DNA of 64,000 nucleotides, from positions 5,386,001 through 5,450,000 of the forward strand of contig NZ_JAUALB010000001.1 in NCBI RefSeq assembly GCF_030345795.1. Direction: 5' to 3'. Position 1 is the stretch's first letter; each line of letters opens with the position of its first letter. The position numbers and the translations under genes are program-made. The notes below the pieces were generated by a model. It had not been told where the DNA came from and did not search any database. It saw nothing but the letters and a program-made list of their open reading frames with translations. Source of the DNA: Micromonospora sp. WMMA1363. Its GTDB lineage: Bacteria > Actinomycetota > Actinomycetes > Mycobacteriales > Micromonosporaceae. Below, piece after piece: positions 33,745 through 43,009 of this stretch.

Positions 33745-34068
33745 TCATGCGGCTACCGGGGTGTCATGGTCAAGTCGACGTGGCCGGCCTTTGCTGCCGA
33801 GTCGCTTGTCCCGCTCGATGGTGCGGGCCTCGTCGAGGGCGTGGTAGACGCTGCGACCGATGCGGTAGCGGGGCAGCCCGTCGAAGCGCCGCCAGTTGAT
33901 GACCATGTCCTCTGTGACGTCGCCGTTGTCGCCGAGGTTGTGGGCGATCTGGGTGGCGATGCCGTAGCGGCGGCTGTCGAGCGCGAGTAGGGGCGTGGTG
34001 CCGGTGCAGATGCCGCTGGCCGGGAGGACGGCGCGGCAGGTGGGGCAGCGCGCCGGGCTGCGGATCAT
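33745..34068 (-). CDS. Small zinc-finger/HTH-like protein
   Basis: A 107-residue protein beginning MIRSPARCPTCRAVLPASGIC: the CxxC and later Cys may bind zinc. The C-terminal half (VTEDMVINWRRFDGLPRYRIG) resembles an excisionase/MerR-type DNA-binding domain. It is the distal gene of the replication operon and may regulate early or late expression. Function not proven. Confidence 0.5.
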   Translation of the reverse strand: MIRSPARCPTCRAVLPASGICTGTTPLLALDSRRYGIATQIAHNLGDNGDVTEDMVINWRRFDGLPRYRIGRSVYHALDEARTIERDKRLGSKGRPRRLDHDTPVAA

Positions 34069-34224
34069 GGCGTCTCCGGTCTGATGTCGTCGGTGTGGGT
34101 CATGGGGTCGATCGTCCCTCTCGCTTGCGCTTGGCCTCGGTTTCCCGACCGGGTGAGTAGGGATACACCTAAAGGCGGAGGCGGCTGGCTGCGGTGGTCA
34201 TGGCTCTCCTTTGTGTCGGTCGGG

Positions 34225-34860
34225 TCAGGGTCGGTGTTTGGGTCGTGTCGGTGCGGCCCCCGCGACCGCGCCGCGTGGCCAGATGTGTCGTACGCCCTCG
34301 ACCCCGCCGGGGCATGGGCAGTCGGGGGTGTGCCGGCAGTCCGCCACGCACACCACGGTTCGCGTGGTGGCGGGTCCGACGGTGGTCACCTCCAGGCACT
34401 CTCGGCGCCGGCAGCCGGGGCACTCGCCCGGGATACGCGTGCGGTAGGGCGGTTGGTTGATCCAGCCGCGGGCAAGCTCGTCCTCGTCGGCGAGGTGCAA
34501 CGCGAGGAGGCCGAGGGGGCGGCCGTGGAGGCCGGGCAGGGCGGTGTGGATGCGCTGGAGCGGGTCGGCCCCGGGCGGGAGCCGGTACATGTCGGCGATG
34601 CCGGCGAGCCGGTCGTTCAGGCGTGTGAGCCGCTCCGCCCACGTCGTCACCCTCGCCCGGCGCCGCTCGGTCGTGAGGGTGGCTGTGGGGTCGGCGTGGC
34701 CGCCGGCGGCGTGACGCTGCCCGTACACGGTGGACCGCAGCCCGTCCGGGACGTCCGGTGCCGTGGTGGCCTCGGCGGCGGCGAGCACCTCCAGCCGCCG
34801 CCGGGCCTCCCGGATGGAGTGGGCGGCGGCGATGGCGTGGAGGTGGTGCGACGAGGTCAC
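34225..34860 (-). CDS. Hypothetical Cys-rich protein
   Basis: A 211-residue protein from GTG 34860, preceded by GAGGGAG. The N-terminal two-thirds is helical (HAIAAAHSIREARRRLEVLAA) and the C-terminal third has a Cys-rich region (CPGCRRRECLEV, CVADCRHTPDCPCPGG) likely to bind metal. No catalytic motif recognised. Lies 122 bases downstream of the replicase gene in the same orientation. Confidence 0.5.
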   Translation of the reverse strand: MTSSHHLHAIAAAHSIREARRRLEVLAAAEATTAPDVPDGLRSTVYGQRHAAGGHADPTATLTTERRRARVTTWAERLTRLNDRLAGIADMYRLPPGADPLQRIHTALPGLHGRPLGLLALHLADEDELARGWINQPPYRTRIPGECPGCRRRECLEVTTVGPATTRTVVCVADCRHTPDCPCPGGVEGVRHIWPRGAVAGAAPTRPKHRP

Positions 34861-34982
34861 AGGCGCTCCCTCAGGCTGCGTGGATGGTGTCGATCTAGGC
34901 GGGCTGTATGTCGGCTGGCGGGTAGGTGGCGCGAATCTGATCGACGTTGTCTGCTTCTCACACCCCGTCTCTACGTATCGGT

Positions 34983-37900
34983 CTACGCCGAGTCTCGCCA
35001 CGCGAATGACGGCTCACTCGCTTCGGCCACGATCTGGATCCCGAAGAGCGTCCGCGTCATGCAGCAAACCAACTCCGCCGTCGCTTCCTCCGCGTCCGCT
35101 GCCGGCACCGTCGCCACGATCTCGTCGTGCACCGGCAGCACCGTGGACCCCGCCCATGTCGTCTTGTCCCATTGCAAAAGACTGTCGACTAAAAGCTCTC
35201 TTGCTGTGCCCTGGATGCAGTAGTTCGGTGCCTTATGCGGGTATTCGCGCGGTAGGTGGATGACCCGGCCGGCGTAGGTGGGCATCTGGGTGGCGCCGGA
35301 GCGCACCTGCCGCTTTACCGCGTCGGCCCACTCGACATAGGTGGGTGCCACCAGGCGTAGGGAGTCGACGATCGCGGCCATGACGGACTCGGAGACACCG
35401 AGCTGCCGGGCGAGGCTGGGGATCCCGCCGCCGTACGCCCAGCCGAACACGCCCCGCTTGGCGGTGTAGCGGTCGGACTTGGTCCACCCCGGGCCGAACG
35501 CCTGCTCCGCGACCATGGCGTGCAAGTCGGCACCCTCAGCAAGGATCTTGATCAGGGTTGGGTCCTGTGAGAGCGCGGCCATGACCCGGATCTCCACGCC
35601 GGAGAAGTCAGCCGAGACCAGGACGTGGCCGGGGTCGGCGGTGATGCACGCCCGCACGCCGCCTTGGCGGGGCAGCTGCTGTAGGTTCGGTCGCACGCAC
35701 GACATGCGGCCGGTGTCGGTGCCGAGGGTGTAGACGGTGGGCCGGGCCCGGCCGTCGCCGCTCTCGCACAGCACCCGATACGGCTCGAGGAACGTGGTGA
35801 GCACCGTCTCGTGGTGCCGGTAGTCGAGCACCGACTTGATCAGGTCACCGGCGGCGCCTTCAGCCGACTTCAGCCCGTCAAGGACGCCCGCCGCGACACT
35901 GGCCTGCCCGTCGGGGTGACGGCTGCTCGGCTGGGTGCGGGGCAGGATGACGCCCAACTCGGTCAGTCGCTCGGCAAGTTGCCGGTCACTGCCGGGGTTC
36001 TCCACCCCGAGCACGCGAACCCGCTCGGCGGCGGCGGCCATGGCCGGGGTGTGCTCGGCCTCCAGGCGGGACACCTGCTCCCGGTCCACCCGCAGACCCC
36101 GGTGGGCGACCCGAGCGGTGATCCGCTGCACGGTCCGCTCCCGCTCCACCACCTCGGCGGGCAGTTGCGGCAGCCGGGTGGCCAGGGCAGCGGTGTCGAG
36201 GACGTCGGAGGCTGCGTAGCGCAGCATGGTGGCGCACGTCGAGTCGACCTGGGCCCAGCCCGATCGCTCGACCGGGGTCAGGGGCTTCGTGTCGGTGAGC
36301 CAGCCGTTGACCTTGAACAGGTGGGCGCGCGCCTTGTCGGCGTCCGGTGCGGTCGCCTGGCCGGCGAGAACCGTTCCGGCGAGTTGCTTGAGTCCCGGGT
36401 CGCTCCCCGTGCTGGTCGGGTCGGCCAGCTTGGCGGGGATGACTGTGTCGTGCATCCGGTCCCAGGCGGACTCGTCGGTGAGGCCGGCAGCGGCCAGCGG
36501 GACCAGGTCGGCCGTGGCTGAGTGCGCGTGCAGTCGTGGCGCCGAGGCGAGCGCGGTCCGGATCACCTCGGCCTGAGCCGGGTCAGCCGGATCGAGCACC
36601 ACGGCGGCCAGGTCGTCGCCGAGCTGCACGGTGCGCAGCGCGTAGTCGGCGTGCCCGACCGGGTAACCGGAGGTCTCCACGTCCACGGTCAGCGCACCGG
36701 AACGCGTCAGCGCGGACGTGACCGCCTCGTCGGCGGCGGCCAGCGTCAGCCCGGTGACTGCTCCGTCACGCCCCACGGCCGCCGGGAGCGGAACAACCTC
36801 GCCTGCGGCGTCCCGCCGTGCCCTGGCTCGCTCCGCCTCCTTCTGCGCAGCCTTGGTGATCTTGGTCGGGGTGAGTGTGCTGACGGGCTGAAGGGTTGAG
36901 GGGGTGTCTCCCCCTGCGCTCTCCTGTGCGTGTGTGCGCGCGTGTGTAGCTGTAGAGGGGTATAAACCCGTCAACCCGTCAGGTCGGGTGTTGATTTCGG
37001 TCCTGACCTCGGGTTCCACACCTGACGGGTCACTGAGCGAACCCGTCATAGACCCGTCAGCCAAACCCACCAACCCGTCAGGCGCAGGGCGCTGAGGCGA
37101 GGCGGAGGGGGCTGACCCTGACGGGTTGGTGGGTTTGGCTGTTGGGTTGCTCTGGGTACCTGCTGGCACTGGTCCAGCCGTCGGCAGCCACCCTCCCCCG
37201 TGCTGCCGCAGGCGCAGCGGGCGTCGCTTCCCGTTCTCTGTGTGCCAAGACGGGAATCCCCGCCGGGTCAGCTCGCGGCCCCACTTCGTCTCGCTCGTGG
37301 TGTTCCAGCCGGCTGGCTTGCCGACCCTCGACCACACCACGAACGCCTCGTAGAGGGCCCGGCTGCGCTCGCCGTACTCGTCGGGCTCGGTCTCCTCGTC
37401 GAGCCACGTGGCGATCGGGTCCTGCTCAGCCGCGATCTCCTCGGCACGGAACCGGTACGCCTCAGGGGCAGCCGCCGTCAGTGCGCTGGACGGATCCGCC
37501 AACCACCGCGCGGCCTCACGGACCATCTGGGCCAGCACCCCGGGCGCCTCGGCCCGCCATGACTTTCCGCTGGGATGCCCGATCGCGGCGCGGGCGGCGA
37601 TGACCTGCTCCGGGTCGCCCTCGCAGGGGATCAGCCGGACCCGGCTCCGCACAGCAGGGTCAGTCAGCAGGGGCTCGTCGTTGGCGGTGAGCACCAGCGT
37701 GTGCGTGGGCGACCAGGTGACCGGGTTCTGGTTCATCGCGTTACCGGTCAGCTCGCCCCCGCCGGTGAGCTGCTTGAGGCGTTCCTGACCCAGCCGGCCC
37801 TCGCGGGGGCCTTCGTCGATGAAGGACAGCCGTCGACCCATCAGGGCGTAGATGATGCTGGCGTGGGCCTTGTCCACCCCGCCGAGCAGCCGGGCGTCGG

Positions 37901-39641
37901 CCGCGTGGGCGTAGGTGCCGAGCACCGACATGATCAGAGCGACGACCTGCGTCTTACCTCGGTCCTTCTCGCCGATCATGATCGGCAACACCTTGTCGCT
38001 GTAGCCGGTTACGGTCACCGACAGCACCCGCAGCGCCCACGCGCGCAACTCGGGATCCGGCCACACCGCCTCCAGGAACGCGTCCCACAGCGGCGTGGGC
38101 CGCAGATCCGGGGCCACCGCCGCGCTGTGCAGGTGCGGGGTGGCCGGGTCCACCCACGCCGGCCGGGGGGCGTCGAGGCTGGCACGCAGGTCCCACGCCA
38201 CCCCGCCGGCCCACAGCAGCCAGGGCTCCCGGTCGAGCTTGCCGAGCTTGAGGGCGTTGGGGTGCACGCCGCCGGCCACCCGGTCGCGCATCTTGGCAGC
38301 GATCCCCCGGCTGGCCGAGGCGGTCATGAACTTCTTGCGCCGCTCGGCCTGGTCGCGCGCCTCACTGCCCTTCTCGGCCTCCGGGTCGCCCTGGGGCGTC
38401 CGGTCGGCGAGCAGGGCCACGGCCCAGCCGGACAGCTCCGGGCGGACGTCCCACACGTCCGGTCCGCGCAGCAGCCACACCCGGGCGTCGTGGGCGTACC
38501 GCAGCACCGGCTGGGTGCGCTCCAGCACCGCGTCGGCCAGCGTCTGGTCGAGGAACCCGTGCGGGTTGAACTCGTGGGCGCCGATGATCTCGAAGGGGTG
38601 CAGCTCGCGCTCGGGCTCGATCGGCTCGGGCACGTCGTACCCAGGCTGGTCGCCAGGGGTCCGGTTGTCCACCGGCGCCGGAGCGGCCACCGGGATCGAT
38701 CCGACAGCGAAGCACGGGTCCCGGTCTACCGGCCGACTGCCGACGACCGTGACGGCCTTGCGGGCGGAGGTGAGCAGCATCCGCTCGAACTCGTCGTCAC
38801 GCCCCTCGCCTGCGGTGAGCTGCTCCCACTGCTCGCGGAGAGCGGCGAGGGCCTGACCCACCCCGGGGTGCCCGGTCGCGCCGAGCTGCACGAGGTGGTG
38901 TGCCCGTCCGGTGGCCGTGTCGTGTCGGCTGCCCGACGAGGCTGCTGTCAGCTCAGACTCAGCCTTGCGGGCGGCGTCAGTCACCTCCGCGCACGGCTCG
39001 CGCAGGTCGGCCAGCAGAGCGGACAGCAGTACCTGCCCCCGCCCGATGTCGGCCGCCGCCGGTCCCGCCTCGGTCGCACCCTCGCGCAGGCCGGCCACCC
39101 ACGCCTCGGGCAGCTCGGGCAGCTCGTTCGGCTTCGGCACGCTCGCGCTCACCGCGCCGGACGGGTCGTACCAGCGGTAGTCCGCGCCGACCTCGTGGTG
39201 CGGGCTCGGCCAGACCACCGCGTACCGGTGGTGCCGCTGGATGATCTCGATGGACTCGCCCAACTTGGTGGCGTACCGCCCGGCCGGCACCCGGTAGAAC
39301 CGGATCCCCGACGGCAGCTCCCGCGCCGACGAACGCCACGTGGCCGGCAGGGGCCCCCACCGCCGCTCGTACTCGGCCAGGGAGTCACCGCCGCGCTTGT
39401 CGACCGACCCCTTGGCGTAGTGGTCCACGTCGATCCCGATGACGCCGTCGGGCATCCGGAGCGCGATCGAGTGCCAGGCGTGTGTGCTGGCCCAGGTGAC
39501 GAGCTGCGACGCGTCGGTGTCCCGGCCGTCGGCACCGGTGAACCCGACGGGCGGCGGGTGCTTCGCGGCCCCGGGGACAGGCAGGATGCACGGCCACCCC
39601 GCCAGGGAGTAGTCGGCTACCGTGTCAGCGAACGGCTTCAC
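34983..39641 (-). CDS. Primase-helicase-exonuclease-DNA polymerase A fusion
   Basis: A 1552-residue single open frame from GTG 39641. Residues 1-230 resemble an archaeo-eukaryotic-type primase-polymerase (PrimPol) with DVD at 71-73. Residues about 480-800 are a D5/SF3-like helicase ATPase with Walker A GEKDRGKT at 557-564. Residues about 838-960 are a Pro/Ser/Gly linker. A DnaQ-like exonuclease follows (DVET near 987, YAASDVLDT near 1142). The family A polymerase has motif A DFSGVEIR near 1343, motif B KRGVFGWAYGGG near 1393 and motif C VHDE at 1503-1506. All key residues are present. Known phages usually encode these as separate proteins. A sequencing frameshift is unlikely because one frame runs throughout. 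Confidence 0.85.
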   Translation of the reverse strand: MKPFADTVADYSLAGWPCILPVPGAAKHPPPVGFTGADGRDTDASQLVTWASTHAWHSIALRMPDGVIGIDVDHYAKGSVDKRGGDSLAEYERRWGPLPATWRSSARELPSGIRFYRVPAGRYATKLGESIEIIQRHHRYAVVWPSPHHEVGADYRWYDPSGAVSASVPKPNELPELPEAWVAGLREGATEAGPAAADIGRGQVLLSALLADLREPCAEVTDAARKAESELTAASSGSRHDTATGRAHHLVQLGATGHPGVGQALAALREQWEQLTAGEGRDDEFERMLLTSARKAVTVVGSRPVDRDPCFAVGSIPVAAPAPVDNRTPGDQPGYDVPEPIEPERELHPFEIIGAHEFNPHGFLDQTLADAVLERTQPVLRYAHDARVWLLRGPDVWDVRPELSGWAVALLADRTPQGDPEAEKGSEARDQAERRKKFMTASASRGIAAKMRDRVAGGVHPNALKLGKLDREPWLLWAGGVAWDLRASLDAPRPAWVDPATPHLHSAAVAPDLRPTPLWDAFLEAVWPDPELRAWALRVLSVTVTGYSDKVLPIMIGEKDRGKTQVVALIMSVLGTYAHAADARLLGGVDKAHASIIYALMGRRLSFIDEGPREGRLGQERLKQLTGGGELTGNAMNQNPVTWSPTHTLVLTANDEPLLTDPAVRSRVRLIPCEGDPEQVIAARAAIGHPSGKSWRAEAPGVLAQMVREAARWLADPSSALTAAAPEAYRFRAEEIAAEQDPIATWLDEETEPDEYGERSRALYEAFVVWSRVGKPAGWNTTSETKWGRELTRRGFPSWHTENGKRRPLRLRQHGGGWLPTAGPVPAGTQSNPTAKPTNPSGSAPSASPQRPAPDGLVGLADGSMTGSLSDPSGVEPEVRTEINTRPDGLTGLYPSTATHARTHAQESAGGDTPSTLQPVSTLTPTKITKAAQKEAERARARRDAAGEVVPLPAAVGRDGAVTGLTLAAADEAVTSALTRSGALTVDVETSGYPVGHADYALRTVQLGDDLAAVVLDPADPAQAEVIRTALASAPRLHAHSATADLVPLAAAGLTDESAWDRMHDTVIPAKLADPTSTGSDPGLKQLAGTVLAGQATAPDADKARAHLFKVNGWLTDTKPLTPVERSGWAQVDSTCATMLRYAASDVLDTAALATRLPQLPAEVVERERTVQRITARVAHRGLRVDREQVSRLEAEHTPAMAAAAERVRVLGVENPGSDRQLAERLTELGVILPRTQPSSRHPDGQASVAAGVLDGLKSAEGAAGDLIKSVLDYRHHETVLTTFLEPYRVLCESGDGRARPTVYTLGTDTGRMSCVRPNLQQLPRQGGVRACITADPGHVLVSADFSGVEIRVMAALSQDPTLIKILAEGADLHAMVAEQAFGPGWTKSDRYTAKRGVFGWAYGGGIPSLARQLGVSESVMAAIVDSLRLVAPTYVEWADAVKRQVRSGATQMPTYAGRVIHLPREYPHKAPNYCIQGTARELLVDSLLQWDKTTWAGSTVLPVHDEIVATVPAADAEEATAELVCCMTRTLFGIQIVAEASEPSFAWRDSA
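36966..37126. repeat. Iteron-like cluster of ACCCGTCA / TGACGGGT
   Basis: Exact 8-bp copies lie at 36966, 36974, 37041, 37052 and 37073 (ACCCGTCA) and at 37023 and 37119 (TGACGGGT). A one-mismatch copy TGACGGGC is at 36881. They fall in the linker-coding part of the replicase gene, in both orientations and more than one codon phase. This suggests a DNA-level function such as a replication origin or a protein-binding locus. Confidence 0.6.
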
Positions 39642-39865
39642 GGGCGAGCCTCCGGTCCGTACGGATGGCGATGCGGCCGATGTGCTCTCCGACAGCGGGG
39701 ACGACGGCGTTGCCGAGAGCTTTGATTCGGGCTGCGTCCAACCCGGCGGGAACCCCTGGAGCGACCGAACTCGTTGATCTCCACCTGGCCGACGACGGTC
39801 ATCCCGTCGCGTTCGAGGCCGAGGGACAGGCCGCCGATCCCGGCGAACAGTTCGAGGGTGTTCAC
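39625..39865 (-). pseudogene. Remnant of DNA cytosine-5 methyltransferase
   Basis: GTG 39865 opens a frame reading VNTLELFAGIGGLSLGLERD...QVEINEF, the motif I end of a C5 methyltransferase. The next sequence encodes the extreme C-terminus of the same family: RSLQGFPPGWT in one frame, then RIKALGNAVVPAVGEHIGR in another, ending at 39625. So about 250 residues including the catalytic PC motif have been deleted, and a second frame change separates the C-terminal pieces. The gene still overlaps both neighbours neatly, consistent with decay in place. Confidence 0.8.
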
Positions 39866-40359
39866 CGGGCACCGGCCTTGCGGCTCAGTGGGTCGGCCAG
39901 GCCGAAGTCCCGGACAGCGCAGTACAGGGCGTGACGAGCACCGTCGCGGGCGTGGCGCATCCCCTTGGTCGCCTCCAGCAGCCCGGCGGCGTCGAGCCGG
40001 CCATCGGTGGCCCAGGGCTTCACCTCGGCGGCGGACCACCCCCGGCACGTCACCTGGTTCCGCTTGGCCCAGTGCGCGATGACCCCGACCAGCTCCCGGG
40101 TCACCTCACCGGAGCCACCGTGTGCCGACCGCGCGGCCCGGGGACCGACCACGAACCGTTCGACGGCCACGACGGTGGCCTGGGGCACCACGACGGTCAG
40201 CAGGCTGTCCAGGACGTACGGGACCAGGCCGTGGGTGACCTGGAGGGCCTCGGCACCCAACAACCTGGTGGGAGCGTTGGCGCTACCGACGGCAGGGCCC
40301 TGCGTGATGAGGAGAGCGATCCCTGTGATGGGGCCCGGATCGATGCCGATGACGTACAT
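39862..40359 (-). CDS. RuvC-like Holliday junction nuclease
   Basis: A 165-residue protein from ATG 40359, overlapping the helicase stop. MYVIGIDPGPITGIALL is the RNase H-fold first strand with the catalytic Asp at position 7, and later acidic positions (VAVERFVVG) and HARDGARHALYCAV fit the RuvC layout. It probably resolves recombination or replication junctions before packaging. It is followed by the methyltransferase remnant with a GTGA overlap. Confidence 0.75.
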   Translation of the reverse strand: MYVIGIDPGPITGIALLITQGPAVGSANAPTRLLGAEALQVTHGLVPYVLDSLLTVVVPQATVVAVERFVVGPRAARSAHGGSGEVTRELVGVIAHWAKRNQVTCRGWSAAEVKPWATDGRLDAAGLLEATKGMRHARDGARHALYCAVRDFGLADPLSRKAGAR

Positions 40360-42143
40360 CACGCTGCCTTTCGAAGGGTGGATCCACCCAGGAGCTGGGT
40401 GACGATTCGCTGGTCCTTGAGCAGGTCGGCCAGTTGCCCGGCCTTGTCGTGCAGCACCGAGCGGACTCGGGCGTCGATGGTGTCGGTGGCCACCACGTCG
40501 ATGACCTCGATGGAGTCGTGGATCTCCGAGCCGATGCGGTGGCACCGGTCCTCGGCCTGGGTCGCCTCGACGAGCGACCAGGGGCGCTGGAGAAACACCA
40601 CGGTCCGCGCGGCGGTCAGGGTCAGGCCCACGCCGCCGGCGCCGGTGGTGACGCAGAGCAGGTCGAGCTTGCCTTTCTGGAACTGCTCGACGGTGTTGGT
40701 GCGCTCGCGCATGGACTGCCCGCCCATCACGTAGCCGACCTGCAACCCCGCCTTGGTGGCCTGCTCTCCGGCGAGGGCCATGAGCTGGCGGCTCGGCGCG
40801 AACGCCACGACTGGGGAGCTGGGCCGCTCGGCGAGCACCTCCAGTAGCGCGTCGACCTTCCACGACGGGGCCTTGAGCCTCACCTGAACGTGGTCGTGTT
40901 CCTCGCCGTCCGCTCCGGTCTCCCGGGTGGTCGTGACGTCGGCCGCGGCACTGGCCATCTGGGACAGCCGGGTGAGTTGGGCGAGCACCGACATGACCGA
41001 CAGTTCCTCCCCGTCGGGGAGTTGCGCGATCATCTGGTTCTCCAGTTGGTCGTACGCCTTGCGGTGCGCCCAGGGCAGCTCGACCTGACGGACGCTGTAG
41101 ATCTTCGGTGGCAGTTGGGTGAGTACGTCGGCCTTGGCTACCCGCCGGTGCTGGCCGAGAAGGGTGACGCGGAACTCCGGCTCGGCGGCGGTGTTGAGCC
41201 CGATCACCCGGGCGCTGTAGTCGCCGGGGACGGTCACGCAGTACCGGGCCTTCCACCGCTCCCCCGAAGGCCACGCCAGCGGGGCGAGGGCTTCGAGGGT
41301 CGGCCAGAGGTCGCCGGGGTGGTGGGTGATCGGGGTACCGGACAGTGCGACGAAGTTGTCCGCTCGCTTGGCCAGTCGCCGAGCCGCGATCGACCGGGCG
41401 GCGTGGCTGGACTTGATCAGGTGGCACTCGTCGACCACCACGGTGCGGGCGCCGAGCCGGTCGAGGGGCTTGCCCTTCGCGGCGTCCATGCGGGCGGTGT
41501 CGTAGCTGGCCACGACGACATGCGCCGCGGTTCCGGCCGGCCGGGCCGCGAGCCGCCGTCGGTGGTCCGGGCTGCCACGCCAGGCGTTGACCCGCCAGTC
41601 GGGGGCCCAGGTGCGCCACGCCTCGACCCACGGGTCCACCACCGACGCCGGGGCGATGACGACGACCGGGGCCACCTGGTGACCGCCGGCGGTGCGTTCC
41701 AGCAGTCCGAGGATGGTGGTGATGGTCTTGCCCGCGCCGGGGTCGTCGAACAGCAGTGCCCGGCCCAGGCTGGCGATCATCCGTGCGCCCTCGACCTGGT
41801 ACGGGCGCGGGGTCAGCCCGTCAGGCAGGGTCACGGTCAGCTCGGCGCCGGGCCGGGTGCGCAGTCGCATCTCCTCGGCTAGCCAGGTGAGCAGTCGGGG
41901 GCCGGGTCGCCACGCGGTGCCGAACAGGTGGGATAGCTGTACGACAGCCGCCCAGGTCGCCGGGAGCACGAGCGCGCCCGGCGGGTCACTGGGCTTGATC
42001 AGCGGGGTGGCGAGCTGGAGCTGGGCCGCCATCTGGGCGATGGCCGGGTCGGGGCCGACGCCGATGAGCACGATCTGCGTACCGTCGGCACTCAGCTCAC
42101 CGTGGAGCGCGGCCGACGGAGGATCTACGTACGTCACGGTCAC
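40359..42143 (-). CDS. SNF2/DEAD-type DNA helicase
   Basis: A 594-residue SF2 translocase. It shows RPYQVEGARMI (Q-like motif), Walker A DDPGAGKT at 133-140, DECH at 238-241, SGTPI, and in the second RecA domain GGVGLTLTAA and QAEDRCHRIG. About 100 N-terminal residues lack known motifs. Such helicases accompany phage replication genes and may remodel forks or displace proteins. It is coupled to the RuvC-like gene by TGATG. Confidence 0.85.
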   Translation of the reverse strand: MTVTYVDPPSAALHGELSADGTQIVLIGVGPDPAIAQMAAQLQLATPLIKPSDPPGALVLPATWAAVVQLSHLFGTAWRPGPRLLTWLAEEMRLRTRPGAELTVTLPDGLTPRPYQVEGARMIASLGRALLFDDPGAGKTITTILGLLERTAGGHQVAPVVVIAPASVVDPWVEAWRTWAPDWRVNAWRGSPDHRRRLAARPAGTAAHVVVASYDTARMDAAKGKPLDRLGARTVVVDECHLIKSSHAARSIAARRLAKRADNFVALSGTPITHHPGDLWPTLEALAPLAWPSGERWKARYCVTVPGDYSARVIGLNTAAEPEFRVTLLGQHRRVAKADVLTQLPPKIYSVRQVELPWAHRKAYDQLENQMIAQLPDGEELSVMSVLAQLTRLSQMASAAADVTTTRETGADGEEHDHVQVRLKAPSWKVDALLEVLAERPSSPVVAFAPSRQLMALAGEQATKAGLQVGYVMGGQSMRERTNTVEQFQKGKLDLLCVTTGAGGVGLTLTAARTVVFLQRPWSLVEATQAEDRCHRIGSEIHDSIEVIDVVATDTIDARVRSVLHDKAGQLADLLKDQRIVTQLLGGSTLRKAA

Positions 42144-42229
42144 CTCCGTGGTGGGAGTAGGGCGGGTCGGAGAAGGTCACCGCCCGGCCCGGAGCGGGGG
42201 AAGACACCCCGGGCCGGACAGTCACCCGC

Positions 42230-42994
42230 TCAGGCCGCCGGGGGCTGGCCGGTGAGCTTCGCGAACAGCGCTGCCTGTTCCTCGTTGAAGCCGGCCGGAG
42301 CCGCCGCCGGGGACTGCTGGGGGGCTGCCTGCTGCGGCGGCTCCGGCATCGGCTGCTGGACCGGTTGCTCCGGAGCAGTCCCCGGCGGCGGCTGCATTAC
42401 CGTGCCGGGGTAGGCCGGAGCGGGCGCCGGAGCCGCACCGGTCGGGCGCACGTACTCCACCCGGTAGAGCAGCTGCGGGTTCATGTTCGGCACCGCCCGC
42501 TGCCCGGTCAGGGTGACCCGGATCGCCGCCCCTGCCTCGGGAGCACCCGCCGGGGCACCGGCCTCGGCCATCGCCCGGGCCAGCTCGTCACGCGCCTGGC
42601 CCTTCACCCACCAGCCGGCCACGCCATCCGGGTACTCCGGCGACGGCTGGACCTGCATCGGCACGACCATGACCAGCTTCGGCCGGCCGTCCTTGTAGGT
42701 CTGGGGGACACGAGCGTTGTTCGTCTGCGCCCGGACGTCGGCGTTGGTGACCGGGCGGGCCACGATGCCGGCGTACGAGGTACCGATCGGCCTGCCGTTG
42801 AACTTCCAACTCGGACCACCACCCGAGGACGGTTGTGCGAAGAAGCCGTCGATGGTGCCCTGCGGCAGCGGTTGCTGCGGGACGTACTGGGGGCCGCCGT
42901 AGACTGCCGGGGCCTGCGGAGCCGGAGCCTGCGGGTAGCCGGGCTGCTGCGGGAACTGCGGCATCATCGGCTGAGTTGGGTACTGAGGCTGCAT
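42230..42994 (-). CDS. Putative ssDNA-binding protein with Pro/Gln-rich tails
   Basis: A 254-residue protein. Residues 1-45 and 190-240 are Pro/Gln/Ala-rich and disordered. The central core (GTIDGFFAQPSSGGG, GRPKLVMVVPMQVQPSPEYP, AIRVTLTGQRAVPNMNPQLL) is beta-rich and may be an OB fold. A disordered tail fits SSB-type proteins, but no SSB signature is certain. Position between a Cas4-like nuclease and a helicase supports a recombination or replication role. Confidence 0.5.
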   Translation of the reverse strand: MQPQYPTQPMMPQFPQQPGYPQAPAPQAPAVYGGPQYVPQQPLPQGTIDGFFAQPSSGGGPSWKFNGRPIGTSYAGIVARPVTNADVRAQTNNARVPQTYKDGRPKLVMVVPMQVQPSPEYPDGVAGWWVKGQARDELARAMAEAGAPAGAPEAGAAIRVTLTGQRAVPNMNPQLLYRVEYVRPTGAAPAPAPAYPGTVMQPPPGTAPEQPVQQPMPEPPQQAAPQQSPAAAPAGFNEEQAALFAKLTGQPPAA

Positions 42995-43009
42995 GTCATT
43001 TCTCCTTGG

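Noticed and set aside
37575..39725. 716-residue plus-strand open frame opposite the replicase gene
   Set aside because: Antisense frame of a GC-rich gene; His/Arg/Gly/Pro-rich with no domain, whereas the minus strand has all replicase motifs.
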